A stretch of 64,000 nucleotides of DNA from Nitrososphaerota archaeon. Its GTDB lineage: Archaea; Thermoproteota; Nitrososphaeria; Nitrososphaerales; UBA183. The notes under the pieces were generated by a model that was given only the letters and a program-made list of their open reading frames with translations, searched no databases and was not told the origin of the DNA. The position numbers were made by a program, and so were the translations under genes. The stretch is from NCBI GenBank assembly GCA_029785235.1, contig JAFMAA010000003.1:68642-132641 (forward strand), written 5' to 3'. Positions 44,414 to 52,655 of this stretch are shown piece after piece; positions within the stretch are counted from its first letter, which is position 1; each line of letters begins with the position of its first letter.

Positions 44414-46438
44414 CTATGAGACCCTGACCGCTGACTCGCTTCCGGCCTTTTCCACTATGAAGATCTGGTCGGCAAGGCTCTCGAGTTCCTTGTCGTGCGA
44501 CACGATTATGGTCTGTGGGCAACCCACATCGTCGAGGACCTCTCTCACCATTCCCAGTTGCTCCTTGCTGAAACCGTCAGTTGGTTCATCAAGTATCAAG
44601 AGGTTGGGCTTCATTCCGACCGATACTCTCTGGGCGAGAACATTCAACGCGAGGCGATAGGCGAACGCAACGCTTGTCCTCTCACCCCCACTCAGGTATC
44701 TCACATCCTGTTCGTACCCCCCCTGAGTGACCACCGGAGTGAAGCCTTCATCCACGCCGACCTCCTTATCCGGGTCGTTCACTAGAATGCCAAACCACCT
44801 CTTGAACAACGAATCGAACTCCTGATTGATGGTGGCCAGTACAGACTTCTCGATGACCCTGACGGTGGGGACGAAGTAGTCCTCCAGCCAAATCTCATGC
44901 TCTCTGAGCCTCTTGCCTTTGTTGGACGCTTCTTCTTTGGCGATTATCTCTATGGCGATCTCCGTCTGCCTCTTCTGGACCGATTCGAGGAGACCCCTGG
45001 TCCTGGCAAGCCTCTCTCTACTTGCCCTCAGAGTCTCCTCCGCTCTAGCCAGCCTCTTGTCAGTCTCCCCCTTCTCTTTTGCCAGTCCGCTCAGCTCATC
45101 TAGCTGCTTTCCGAGCTGCTGGAGGGCGTTATTTGCGAACGCTGCCCTCTTCTCGAACTTGCGTTTCGATTGTTCCTTCTTCTCGATTTCGGCTTTCAAC
45201 TTCGACCTTTCGGCCCGCTGCCGGGCCGCTTCTTTTACCGCATCCTTGTACGATTCCCCAAGCTCAATCTTCACCTTCAGAGATTCGACCTCTTCATCGA
45301 GAGAAGCCAGCGCCTCGGCCAGGTGGTTCCGCTCAGCATCCTTCCTCTCTCTTTTGCTCTCGAAGTCGTGGGCCTCCGCCGCCCGATCGCATACGGGACA
45401 GACCCCGTTCTTGATTATGGACTCGTAATCCACGAGCTTGGCTTCGGTGGCAGCTTTGAGCTCGATGATCTTCTTCACCTTCGCCTCGAGGGCTCTCTCT
45501 CGCCGCTCCAGTTCGGCAAGGGAATCGATTGAGGAGGGTCGCTCGAAATCGGCCCGAGCCATAGCGGCTTCTAAGTCTCTGAGACTCACGTTCAGCGCAG
45601 CGATTTCGTCGCCTAACTCGTTCGCGTCCTTTGTGGCATCCGCCATGAGCCGGTCGTAGTATTCCGTCTCCGCCTTGATGCTCTGAAGACTGACTTCACG
45701 TTTCTGCAGATCTTCCTTCTCTGCCTTCAGGAGGCGTACCTGCTCTTCCTCAGCTGTCCCAGCGTCCTCCAGCCTGGTCAGCTCGGTCTTGTGCTTTTCC
45801 TCATCTGCCTGAAGCTTCTGCACATTCGAGCGAAGTTCCTCCATGCCCGTGGCGATGCCATCTTGTTTCTGTGCTTCTCCTCTGATGCTCCTCACGGCTT
45901 CATCCGCGTTGGTTGCGGCGATTTTGTAGTCCTCGACCCTGAATGCCCGTCTTAGTATCTGGAGCCTCTGTTCCGGGACGAGCGCCAATATGCTCTTCAT
46001 TTCCTCCTGGGGGGTGTAGACCGCATAACGATAGATCCAGCTCTGGGCCTTGGGGTCAGGGGCCTCGTTGAACTCCAGTGCCTCGAGCACTTTCTCCTTC
46101 AGTTCGCTTGGCGACAACAGGAGCGCCTCGCTGGGGGTTTTCAGTTCCCCATCGGTCTGCTGGATTCTCCCCCCCTTCCTCTGAAGTCTCCTCGTGACCT
46201 GGTATTCTGACCCGTTGACCTCGAAGGTCATCCTCACTTCACCACTGTCCGTCCCTATCTTCAGGAGCGAACTACCAGAATCCGACCCTAAGCCGAAAAG
46301 GGCAAACTCGATTCCTATCAAAACGCTGGATTTTCCCGAGCCTATATCGCCCTCCAACAAAGTCCTGCCGAGCGGGAACTTGATCAGCGAGTGGATGTGG
46401 CTCCTGATGTTCGTGAGCTCAAGCTCTTTGACTATCAA
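44414..46438 (-). CDS. rad50: DNA double-strand break repair ATPase Rad50
   Basis: The 674-residue SMC-like ATPase has Walker A GDIGSGKSS at 30-38 and a long coiled coil. The zinc hook CPVC is at 347-350, followed by a second coiled coil, the ABC signature YLSGGERTSVAFAYRL at about 573, and Walker B LLILDEPTDGFSKEQ. It is shorter than many archaeal Rad50 (about 850-880) because the coiled coils are short. It works with Mre11 in DNA-end processing. It starts with TTG overlapping the mre11 stop (4 bp). Confidence 0.95.
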   Translation of the reverse strand: MIVKELELTNIRSHIHSLIKFPLGRTLLEGDIGSGKSSVLIGIEFALFGLGSDSGSSLLKIGTDSGEVRMTFEVNGSEYQVTRRLQRKGGRIQQTDGELKTPSEALLLSPSELKEKVLEALEFNEAPDPKAQSWIYRYAVYTPQEEMKSILALVPEQRLQILRRAFRVEDYKIAATNADEAVRSIRGEAQKQDGIATGMEELRSNVQKLQADEEKHKTELTRLEDAGTAEEEQVRLLKAEKEDLQKREVSLQSIKAETEYYDRLMADATKDANELGDEIAALNVSLRDLEAAMARADFERPSSIDSLAELERRERALEAKVKKIIELKAATEAKLVDYESIIKNGVCPVCDRAAEAHDFESKRERKDAERNHLAEALASLDEEVESLKVKIELGESYKDAVKEAARQRAERSKLKAEIEKKEQSKRKFEKRAAFANNALQQLGKQLDELSGLAKEKGETDKRLARAEETLRASRERLARTRGLLESVQKRQTEIAIEIIAKEEASNKGKRLREHEIWLEDYFVPTVRVIEKSVLATINQEFDSLFKRWFGILVNDPDKEVGVDEGFTPVVTQGGYEQDVRYLSGGERTSVAFAYRLALNVLAQRVSVGMKPNLLILDEPTDGFSKEQLGMVREVLDDVGCPQTIIVSHDKELESLADQIFIVEKAGSESAVRVS

Positions 46439-47709
46439 GTCGACTCTTTTTTCTCCAGCACATGTGTCCCGTCTCTTACCATCCTCGTTATGTAGTCTTT
46501 CTTTGCCTCTCCAAGCTTGGGTGGCTGCCTCCAGAACCTGAGGAGTTCGACCGCAACTTCCGCGCCCTTCTCCCCCTTCAAGTGCTCTTCAGTCACCTCG
46601 ACCTTCGCAACTTCGCCTTCGAACAGTTTCCTCTCGATGGACGAGGGCTCTTCTCCGGAGAAGATAGGGTCTGTGGTCTCCTTAGACTTCAACCCGTTCC
46701 TGTTAAGGTAGACATGGATGGCACCTCGCTCGAAAAGACTAGAGCGCAGGCTTGCCAATCCCAACTCAGAGACTTTCCCTCCAGCAATCTCACCGAATGC
46801 CTTGATGACCACGAGCTTGCCAGCTACGTCTACCGTCGTAAAGTCATCCTCAATCATAGACCCTGCATCGGGGGCGTTTCGCCCCGTCAAGTCATATTCC
46901 CTGAAGACGCCTTCGAACGAATTCATTGATATGAACGTCTTGTTCCTCACGCGCTCGTCGAACTCGACGATGTAGAATCCGCGTTTCTCACCTTTTGCCG
47001 TGGCTTCGAGGTCATGCCCGTAGCCGGTGAACAACGGGCCGGGGAATACGACATTCTCCATCCCCGCTAGACTGTATTCACCTCTTTCATGGATGTGCCC
47101 CCCTGCATAATAGTCGAATCCTTTCGGGAGCATGGACACGTCCACCGTTTCCATAGAGCCGAGGTGGCTTGGTTTCAGCTCGGTCAGTCCGCTGTGGAAC
47201 ACGAATATTTTGAACCCACGCTCTCCCTCCAACGCCGGTCTGTCAAGCGCCTGAAAGTACGTGCTTTCGAGCCCTATCTTCCGCGCCGAGATGCCGGCTA
47301 TCTTCGCTCCTGTTTTCTCGTCGACAGTAACCCCCAGTCTGAGGCTGTCTCCGTCGAAGGTTGGTTTGAACACATTGGTGAGTACTCCAGCGGTGTTGAG
47401 GATGTCAATGACAGAAGTCCCGTTGGGGGTATAGTCGTGGCTCCCATAGATGGCATAGATAGGAATCCCATGTCGCCGTACCTCGACCATGCTCCTTAAC
47501 GCGGTGTCTACGACCCGTAAGTCTGGGATGCCCACATGGAACAGGTCGCCAGACACGAGGACGAAGTCAACGCCGAGTTCAACGCATTTCTTCATCGTCG
47601 CGTCAAAGGTCTCCAGCTCGAGCCTCTGGAGGCTAGGTTCCCTGTGAGCTCCGAGGTGAGCGTCTGCCAGGTGGGCGAACTTGTGCAACCCACGACCATG
47701 GGCCGACAT
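46435..47709 (-). CDS. mre11: DNA repair nuclease Mre11
   Basis: The 424-residue calcineurin-like phosphoesterase has ADAHLGAH (Asp16, His18), VSGDLFH (Asp55), YGSHDYTP near 89-96, FHSGLTELKP and GGHIHERGE, the five metal-site motifs of Mre11. Motif III is GSHD rather than GNHD. The C-terminal part holds the capping and Rad50-binding regions. HerA and NurA, often encoded next to archaeal mre11-rad50, are absent here. A small Cys4 gene lies 21 bp upstream. Confidence 0.94.
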   Translation of the reverse strand: MSAHGRGLHKFAHLADAHLGAHREPSLQRLELETFDATMKKCVELGVDFVLVSGDLFHVGIPDLRVVDTALRSMVEVRRHGIPIYAIYGSHDYTPNGTSVIDILNTAGVLTNVFKPTFDGDSLRLGVTVDEKTGAKIAGISARKIGLESTYFQALDRPALEGERGFKIFVFHSGLTELKPSHLGSMETVDVSMLPKGFDYYAGGHIHERGEYSLAGMENVVFPGPLFTGYGHDLEATAKGEKRGFYIVEFDERVRNKTFISMNSFEGVFREYDLTGRNAPDAGSMIEDDFTTVDVAGKLVVIKAFGEIAGGKVSELGLASLRSSLFERGAIHVYLNRNGLKSKETTDPIFSGEEPSSIERKLFEGEVAKVEVTEEHLKGEKGAEVAVELLRFWRQPPKLGEAKKDYITRMVRDGTHVLEKKEST

Positions 47710-47730
47710 CAGTTTAAGCGCCTTTTGGAG

Positions 47731-47909
47731 TCAGGGAAGCTTGAGCCTGAACTCACAGTCGTTGTCTCCTGTCGCTCGGAACTTGGCCTCTTCGCAGTTC
47801 GCCTTGAAGCAAATCCCCGGCCTGCAGCGACTGGTCGCCAAAGTTCTTGACCAGTCGATTCTCTCCTGGGGACGCTGAATTCAATCCTGCAATCTAGTTC
47901 GGCGACCAT
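47731..47909 (-). pseudogene. Small four-cysteine protein gene with apparent one-base deletion
   Basis: The ATG at 47909 opens MVAELDCRIEFSVP. A run of four C bases (47872-47875 on the plus strand read as G) then appears one base short. In the next frame the sequence continues QERIDWSRTLATSRCRPGIC and FKANCEEAKFR up to GDNDCEFRLKLP and a stop at 47731-47733. Joined, this gives a 59-residue protein with Cys7 plus a CX4C-CX4C-CX12C-like set. It sits 21 bp upstream of mre11, so it may be part of that operon. It could be a sequencing error or a decayed gene. Confidence 0.5.
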
Positions 47910-48440
47910 TTCCCATTTCGCCTCCTTGGCGAGTCAGATGGCATTACGTAGACCTCTGCGGGCCCGGTCCTTCCGGTGTTCCTATAGGAGTCAGTTCGCT
48001 CCACGATGTCTTCTGACACTGGCTGATTCGGAAAGAAGCAGGTAGGTGGATGATCGCTTAGCCTACGCACTTTCTCTGAGTCGCGTTCATCCTAGCCACT
48101 CACGTTAAGCGACTCGCAAGTCCGCCCCCCACATATTCTGCTTTAGTGAGAGACGCTTTGACTGTTACTTTCTGAACCTCTGCTCCTATCTGTATTGCTC
48201 TACTATAAGCTGGTCGCGCCCCTGGCCTCGCTTATTGGTCCACCAACAGCGCCAAGGTCCCCTCGCAGACGTTCATGATTTTGTCAAGAATAGAACGGCC
48301 AGAAGGAAGTTTCGCAGGCTATCGGTCGTCTTTTCAGGCACTCACACTTCAGGCGATGGTCGGGATTCCTCCATCCAAACACACGCCTTGCTCGTGGCAC
48401 CCGATTCGGGCTTGACTGCTAGGGGAGCACGAACCTCAGA
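47910..48440 (+). other. Intergenic stretch of about 530 bp
   Basis: No gene is supported between the Cys4/mre11 operon and the winged-helix-like gene. A TATA-like AGGATTTAAT at 48441-48450 belongs to the following gene. Confidence 0.4.
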
Positions 48441-48480
48441 AGGATTTAATTGTTGAACAGTTCCCACAGAAGAAGACGAC

Positions 48481-48825
48481 TTGTCTGACATGATTGGCCA
48501 CGAAGAGATAGTGCGGAGGCTGATGATGCTCGAGAAGCGCATCAGTGACCTCGAAGTGTCTTTGAAGCTAGGCGCAGACACATTTTCAGGCTCACCAACG
48601 ACCGGAGCACCTGATTACCGGTTCGACGACCTCCCCACATCGCTCGCCAGGACTTTACGAGCCATGCATGCCCTCGGGGAGGGAGACGCCACTGCAATAA
48701 GCAAGAAGACAGAGAGGAGCAGGAGTGTTGAGGCAATCTATCTCAATCAGCTCGTGAGGCTAGGCGCCTTAACACGTGCCAGGACCGGGAAGAAAGTGCT
48801 GTTCATGATAGCCAGATTCTGTTAG
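48481..48825 (+). CDS. Small winged-helix-like regulator with N-terminal coiled coil
   Basis: The 114-residue product has a coiled-coil segment (EEIVRRLMMLEKRISDLEVS, about 8-27) followed by a winged-helix-like region: SLARTLRAMHALGEGDATAI and SRSVEAIYLNQLVRLGALTR. A basic wing (RARTGKKVLFMI) completes it. It could be a MarR/ArsR-like small transcription factor. The start is a TTG at 48481 with an ATG at 48490 as alternative. A TATA-like box lies about 30 bp upstream. Confidence 0.65.
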   Translation: MSDMIGHEEIVRRLMMLEKRISDLEVSLKLGADTFSGSPTTGAPDYRFDDLPTSLARTLRAMHALGEGDATAISKKTERSRSVEAIYLNQLVRLGALTRARTGKKVLFMIARFC

Positions 48826-49571
48826 CCTCTTGCTCGGACGCCGATGCATATGACTCCCACCAGATTACCCATTCCATAGATTGTCTTTCCTACAATCTGC
48901 GGTCCCAGTGTTCCCCCTGCATTGACCCTGCGACTTGGCCTTCGTCAGCGTAGTTCAGCCAAGTAGCTCTGTGCTAACGTGCCCACCTCATCAGATCGAT
49001 TCATGGAGTCCTATCGATTCGACTATCAATAGACTGACATGTTTCTCGTGCGAGAGCCTCTGGACCAGCCTGAGCAGGCCCCAATTGGCCACGAATTCAT
49101 CCAGCCGGATGGCTTCCTCGCGCAGGAAAACGGTTTAGCCGCTGGTGATCAGCTCTGATTATGTGCCTACAATCGGCTACGCATCGGTGACTCTCCGTTG
49201 GATGGAGCCATCAAAGCCCCATCAAGTCCCCTACAGTCGTTCTCGACTTTCCAGATTCGTGGTATACATGGCCCAAATCTTGCCCTCTCGGTGCTTTGTG
49301 TGACTGTAGAAGAGGAAACTACAAGCAGGGTGTGGATTTCCCGGCCCCCAGGGGATCCGAAATGACCGCACAATCACCAGGCATGAATCCGCCTCCGAGA
49401 ACTCGTCGAGCCATTCAGCGTCTGGTCTGACTCTCTCCTCGCTGCGCCTGCTGCCCTGACCGCTCATCACCCTTGTGGACGTCGACCCATGCCTCTCTCA
49501 ACATCTGTCTGGTACTCATCACTTCGCGGGCACGCCGGAAAGCCGGCGACCGGAAGCGAGTGAAATGCCCC
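48826..49571 (+). other. Intergenic stretch of about 750 bp
   Basis: Between the small regulator and the RNase P RNA hairpin no gene is supported. A 79-codon minus-strand frame (49231-49470) exists but shows no motif. Confidence 0.4.
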
Positions 49572-49594
49572 CGGCGGAGGTCTCCCCTCCGCCG
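49572..49594 (-). terminator. GC-rich hairpin downstream of RNase P RNA
   Basis: A perfect 9-bp inverted repeat (49572-49580 with 49586-49594, 5-nt loop) sits directly downstream of the RNase P RNA 3' end on the minus strand. It may stabilise or terminate the transcript. No T-run follows, so termination is uncertain. Confidence 0.4.
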
Positions 49595-49599
49595 AGGAA

Positions 49600-49893
49600 T
49601 CGACTCGTGCCGGCCGTAGTCCTCCTTCTGTTCTAGACGGGATTCCGCTCAGCGGCCTACCCTGGCCTGTCGCAGGCACTTCATCGGCCACGTTTGGCCT
49701 TGCTCCGCACGGGTCAGCCGTTTCATCCCGCGTCCCACCGACCTCAAGGTCGCCCTATCACTGCTCGAGGTGGGGCGGGTCTCGTTTCTGTTCTGGAGCC
49801 GACCGTCTCCGATCGCGCCTCCTGGCGCCATGCGTCCTGCAGCGAGGGAGGAACTTCCCCAGGAGATCCCCGTGGCCCGTCCACCGGCTCGCG
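49600..49893 (-). ncRNA. rnpB: RNase P RNA
   Basis: The minus strand contains, in order, the conserved elements of archaeal type A RNase P RNA. These are GGGGAAGTTCC near the 5' end, CAGAACAGAAACGAGACC, GGGATGAAACGG, GGAGCAAGGCCAAAC, GGTAGGCCGCTGAGCGGAAT and TCTAGAACAGAAGGAGGA near the 3' end. The ends can pair (GAGCCGGT near 49890 with GCCGGC near 49607) as helix P1. It is the catalytic RNA that matures tRNA 5' ends. Ends are approximate. No protein frame overlaps convincingly. Confidence 0.88.
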
Positions 49894-50367
49894 TCGGTCA
49901 TGCATTATGGACCACACCCAGTTAACCGTTACTGAAAGGCGAAATGTGGTTCAGCATGGGCAGCGGCCGCGCCGTATCGCTCAACCGGAAGGAGTCCGCC
50001 CATGAGGTCGCCCAATCCGGCGCCGAGCGCACCGCCGGGAATGGGATATATCTCGGCACGGTGAGAGAGGGCGTCAACCAGAATCCGCCCGTTCACGCCG
50101 TTCATTGCAGGAGGACGCCTATACAAGTTCATGGAACCAACCTCTCCCGGGGAGCACGAGCTTAGGAGGGGCGGCAGCTACCCAACCCGCTCTCTAGTGA
50201 ATGACCATGACTACCCGGGGGCAGCTCTCCATGGCCGGAAAGACAAGGACCGTCCACCCTGAGACGCGGGGAGTTGATTGAAGGGCGTCCCTACGGCCCT
50301 GAAGACCACGCGCTCTTGGGCTCCTGGTGGAAGGTGCTCACATGAACCACTATCATGGTGGCGTGCG
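49894..50367 (+). other. Intergenic stretch of about 470 bp
   Basis: Upstream of the RNase P RNA a minus-strand frame (49929-50132, 67 codons, containing AEIYPIPGGALGAGLGDLMG) might encode a small Gly-rich protein, but start and family are unsupported. The rest holds nothing recognisable. Confidence 0.3.
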
Positions 50368-50901
50368 TCACTGCTCGTGCTGGAGCGAGTCGGGGGCGAA
50401 CAGGTGAGGAAAATATTCTCTCTCAGCCTGCCGCACTTTCCCTTCCGTTCTCGCCCGGCGATAGGCTTCTAGAGGTTCATGGTTGAGAGTGAGGAAGGTC
50501 GGACCCCACTTGTATAAGCTGAGGTATCTCTCTGCCTCTTCGACTTCACCGAGTATGTACATCGTAGCCGAGACTGCCTCCAAAGAGCTGAGTACCCCTG
50601 CTCTGGAGTAGTTGGTGGGGTTAGCCGCCAATAAGACAGGGAGCCTCCTATGCTTCCCCCCCAGCTTCCTGAAGAACACTTCTTGCGCCTGGTTCCACGA
50701 AGCGTCGACGACAAGGACTGCCTTCGCCCCCTTGTCTGGCGGGGAGAGGATTCTGTGCGCCCATGGATTCAGGACTACCACCTTGTCAGAGGCATGGAAC
50801 TTCCTGCTCACTCCCTTTGCCAGGTCCATGTTGACCATCTTCCTGGCGGTGCACTTGGTTGGGTCATCCTGTCCCATCTCGAGGGCGAACACTCCTAGCA
50901 T
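50368..50901 (-). CDS. tsr3: 16S rRNA aminocarboxypropyltransferase Tsr3
   Basis: The 177-residue protein has the Tsr3/DUF367 signature: MGQDDPTKCTARKMVNMDLA near the N-terminus, VVVLNPWAHRILSPPD, AVLVVDASWNQAQEVF, and RRLPVLLAANPTNYSRAGVL with LSSLEAVSATMYILG. Tsr3 transfers the aminocarboxypropyl group from SAM to a hypermodified uridine in small-subunit rRNA. ATG start at 50901. It precedes the RNase P RNA on the same strand. Confidence 0.94.
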   Translation of the reverse strand: MLGVFALEMGQDDPTKCTARKMVNMDLAKGVSRKFHASDKVVVLNPWAHRILSPPDKGAKAVLVVDASWNQAQEVFFRKLGGKHRRLPVLLAANPTNYSRAGVLSSLEAVSATMYILGEVEEAERYLSLYKWGPTFLTLNHEPLEAYRRARTEGKVRQAEREYFPHLFAPDSLQHEQ

Positions 50902-51191
50902 GCGAACTCAATTCGTGGCTTGCTCGGGGTCACTTAAGGTGGTGTCGGTGCTGCCGATGAGGCTGGCCCCGATGACACACACGGTCCTGGCCGCCTAGTC
51001 TGAGCGACCACAAGACGCGACGGGCTCGGTCCGAAAGGAGGGTTAAACTGTCAGAAGACCTCCTGCGCGCCACAGCCTCGGTCATGCAACCCTTCGCGGC
51101 TTGGTCGCTGCGCTAGAACTCGGCGAAGCTGGCGCAAGGATTAATACTCGTCATAAACATGGTATTGGTGACAGGGGGCTATTAGGTGGCA

Positions 51192-51425
51192 ATGCCACAG
51201 GCGTTCGTACTCGTCAATGCTGACCTCGGCGCTGAAGAGGATCTTCTGAAGAAGCTGAGAGAGATTCCCAACGTCAAGGAGGTCTATGTAGTCTATGGCG
51301 TCTATGATATCGTGGCAAGGGTGGAAGCCGACACCATGGAGAAGGTCAAGGAGACTATCACTTGGAACATCAGGCGCCTCGACAAGGTGAGGAGCACCCT
51401 CACCATGATTGTGGTCGACGCGTAG
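51192..51425 (+). CDS. Stand-alone Lrp/AsnC RAM-domain protein
   Basis: The 77-residue protein (ATG 51192; GTG at 51186 adds two residues) is a single RAM domain without DNA-binding part: AFVLVNADLGAEEDLLKKLR, VKEVYVVYGVYDIVARVEAD and STLTMIVV. Stand-alone RAM proteins bind amino acids and may modulate full Lrp regulators by co-assembly. An AT-rich GGATTAATAC lies about 45 bp upstream. It is followed by tiaS on the same strand (42 bp gap). Confidence 0.92.
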   Translation: MPQAFVLVNADLGAEEDLLKKLREIPNVKEVYVVYGVYDIVARVEADTMEKVKETITWNIRRLDKVRSTLTMIVVDA

Positions 51426-51467
51426 GCCATCCCATTCTTAAAACGACCCGCTGCAGCATCTCTTCCC

Positions 51468-52655
51468 ATGCGCTTCCTCGTAGGGATTGACGATACAGAT
51501 TCTTCACTGGGCTACTGCACAACCTACCTCGCCTACCGCATCGCCTCTGACCTCGCCCCGGAAATCAGGGTTTGCGCCTACCCTCGCCTAGTCCGGCTCA
51601 ACCCAAACATCCCGTTCAAGACGCGAGGGAACGCAGCCGTGTGCTTGATGCTTGATGGAGACAGCGTGGACACGGTCTTCCGGTCCGTCTCGGAGAAGGT
51701 CAAGGAACTGTCAGACGTCAGTGGTGGAGCGAACTCAGGGGTGGTCTTCCTTGAAGACCCTACCAGAGCAGAAGGTTTCAAAGGCCTATATCAAGACGCG
51801 CTTGCCGCCGTGGTCAGTCCTCACAGGGTCCGAAAGCTCATCAAGGCACTCGGGGGGAGGACAATCGAGCTCGGGAACGGTATGGGCGTCGTCGGCGCGG
51901 CCGCGTCCCTGGGCTTTGACTGCCGCTCAGATCACACCTACGAGCTGATAGGCTACAGGAGGAGGGAGTATTGGGGGAACAGGCGTTTCGTAGACAGTAC
52001 TTCGGTCAAGGAGATGGACGCGAGGCTGTTCCCTCACACCTTCAACAGCTACGACTATCAGAAGAGGAAGGTCTTGGTCGCCCCCCATGGGCCTGACCCG
52101 GTATTCGTCGGAATCAGGGGAGATTCTCCGTCGAGCGTAATCAAGGGCTTTGGCATGCTGAGATATGGCGAACCGCTGGAGGGGTACATGGTGTACCTGT
52201 CCAACCAGTACACCGATGCCCACGTCCAGAGGAAGCTGGATTGGAAAGTCTACTCGTCGGGCTGGGTCGACGGGACCATAGACCAGGTGAGGGTGGGAGA
52301 AGGCGGACACGTCTATATCACAATCATCGCCGGGGGACGAAAGCGGGCGGTAGCTGCCTACGAACCCACAGGAGACCTCAGACGTTCGGCCAAGCTGCTG
52401 ACCAAGGGCGACACTGTTCGCGCATTCGGAGGAGTTAGGAGGGCCACGGTTCGCCACTCGAAAATCCTCAACCTAGAGAAACTGGAGGTGAAACACGCCC
52501 AGCGCGGGCTGGAATCAGGGACATACGCACCGTCCCCGCGGGCCAACCGGCACCTGGCCAAGCCTCTTATCAGGTATGGCCGCGAGGTCTATGAAGAAGC
52601 GAAGCCGGTCGACGGTTGGCTCGAACCTGCTATGCAGCAGAGAGTCCGCGCCTGA
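51468..52655 (+). CDS. tiaS: tRNA(Ile2) 2-agmatinylcytidine synthetase TiaS
   Basis: The 395-residue archaeal enzyme starts MRFLVGIDDTDSSLGYCTTY, the TiaS kinase-type active-site motif. It continues with YPRLVRLNPNIPFKTRGNAA, GMGVVGAAASLGFD, TYELIGYRRREYWGNRR, HTFNSYDYQKRKVLVAPHGP and GIRGDSPSSVIKGFGML. An OB-fold/zinc-type C-terminal part follows. It attaches agmatine to C34 of tRNA(Ile2) so AUA is read as isoleucine. The 3' end overlaps the convergent PLP lyase by 26 bp. Confidence 0.95.
   Translation: MRFLVGIDDTDSSLGYCTTYLAYRIASDLAPEIRVCAYPRLVRLNPNIPFKTRGNAAVCLMLDGDSVDTVFRSVSEKVKELSDVSGGANSGVVFLEDPTRAEGFKGLYQDALAAVVSPHRVRKLIKALGGRTIELGNGMGVVGAAASLGFDCRSDHTYELIGYRRREYWGNRRFVDSTSVKEMDARLFPHTFNSYDYQKRKVLVAPHGPDPVFVGIRGDSPSSVIKGFGMLRYGEPLEGYMVYLSNQYTDAHVQRKLDWKVYSSGWVDGTIDQVRVGEGGHVYITIIAGGRKRAVAAYEPTGDLRRSAKLLTKGDTVRAFGGVRRATVRHSKILNLEKLEVKHAQRGLESGTYAPSPRANRHLAKPLIRYGREVYEEAKPVDGWLEPAMQQRVRA

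Noticed and set aside
49649..50005. Short protein frames over the RNase P RNA locus
   Set aside because: They coincide with conserved RNase P RNA blocks on the minus strand, so coding is unlikely.
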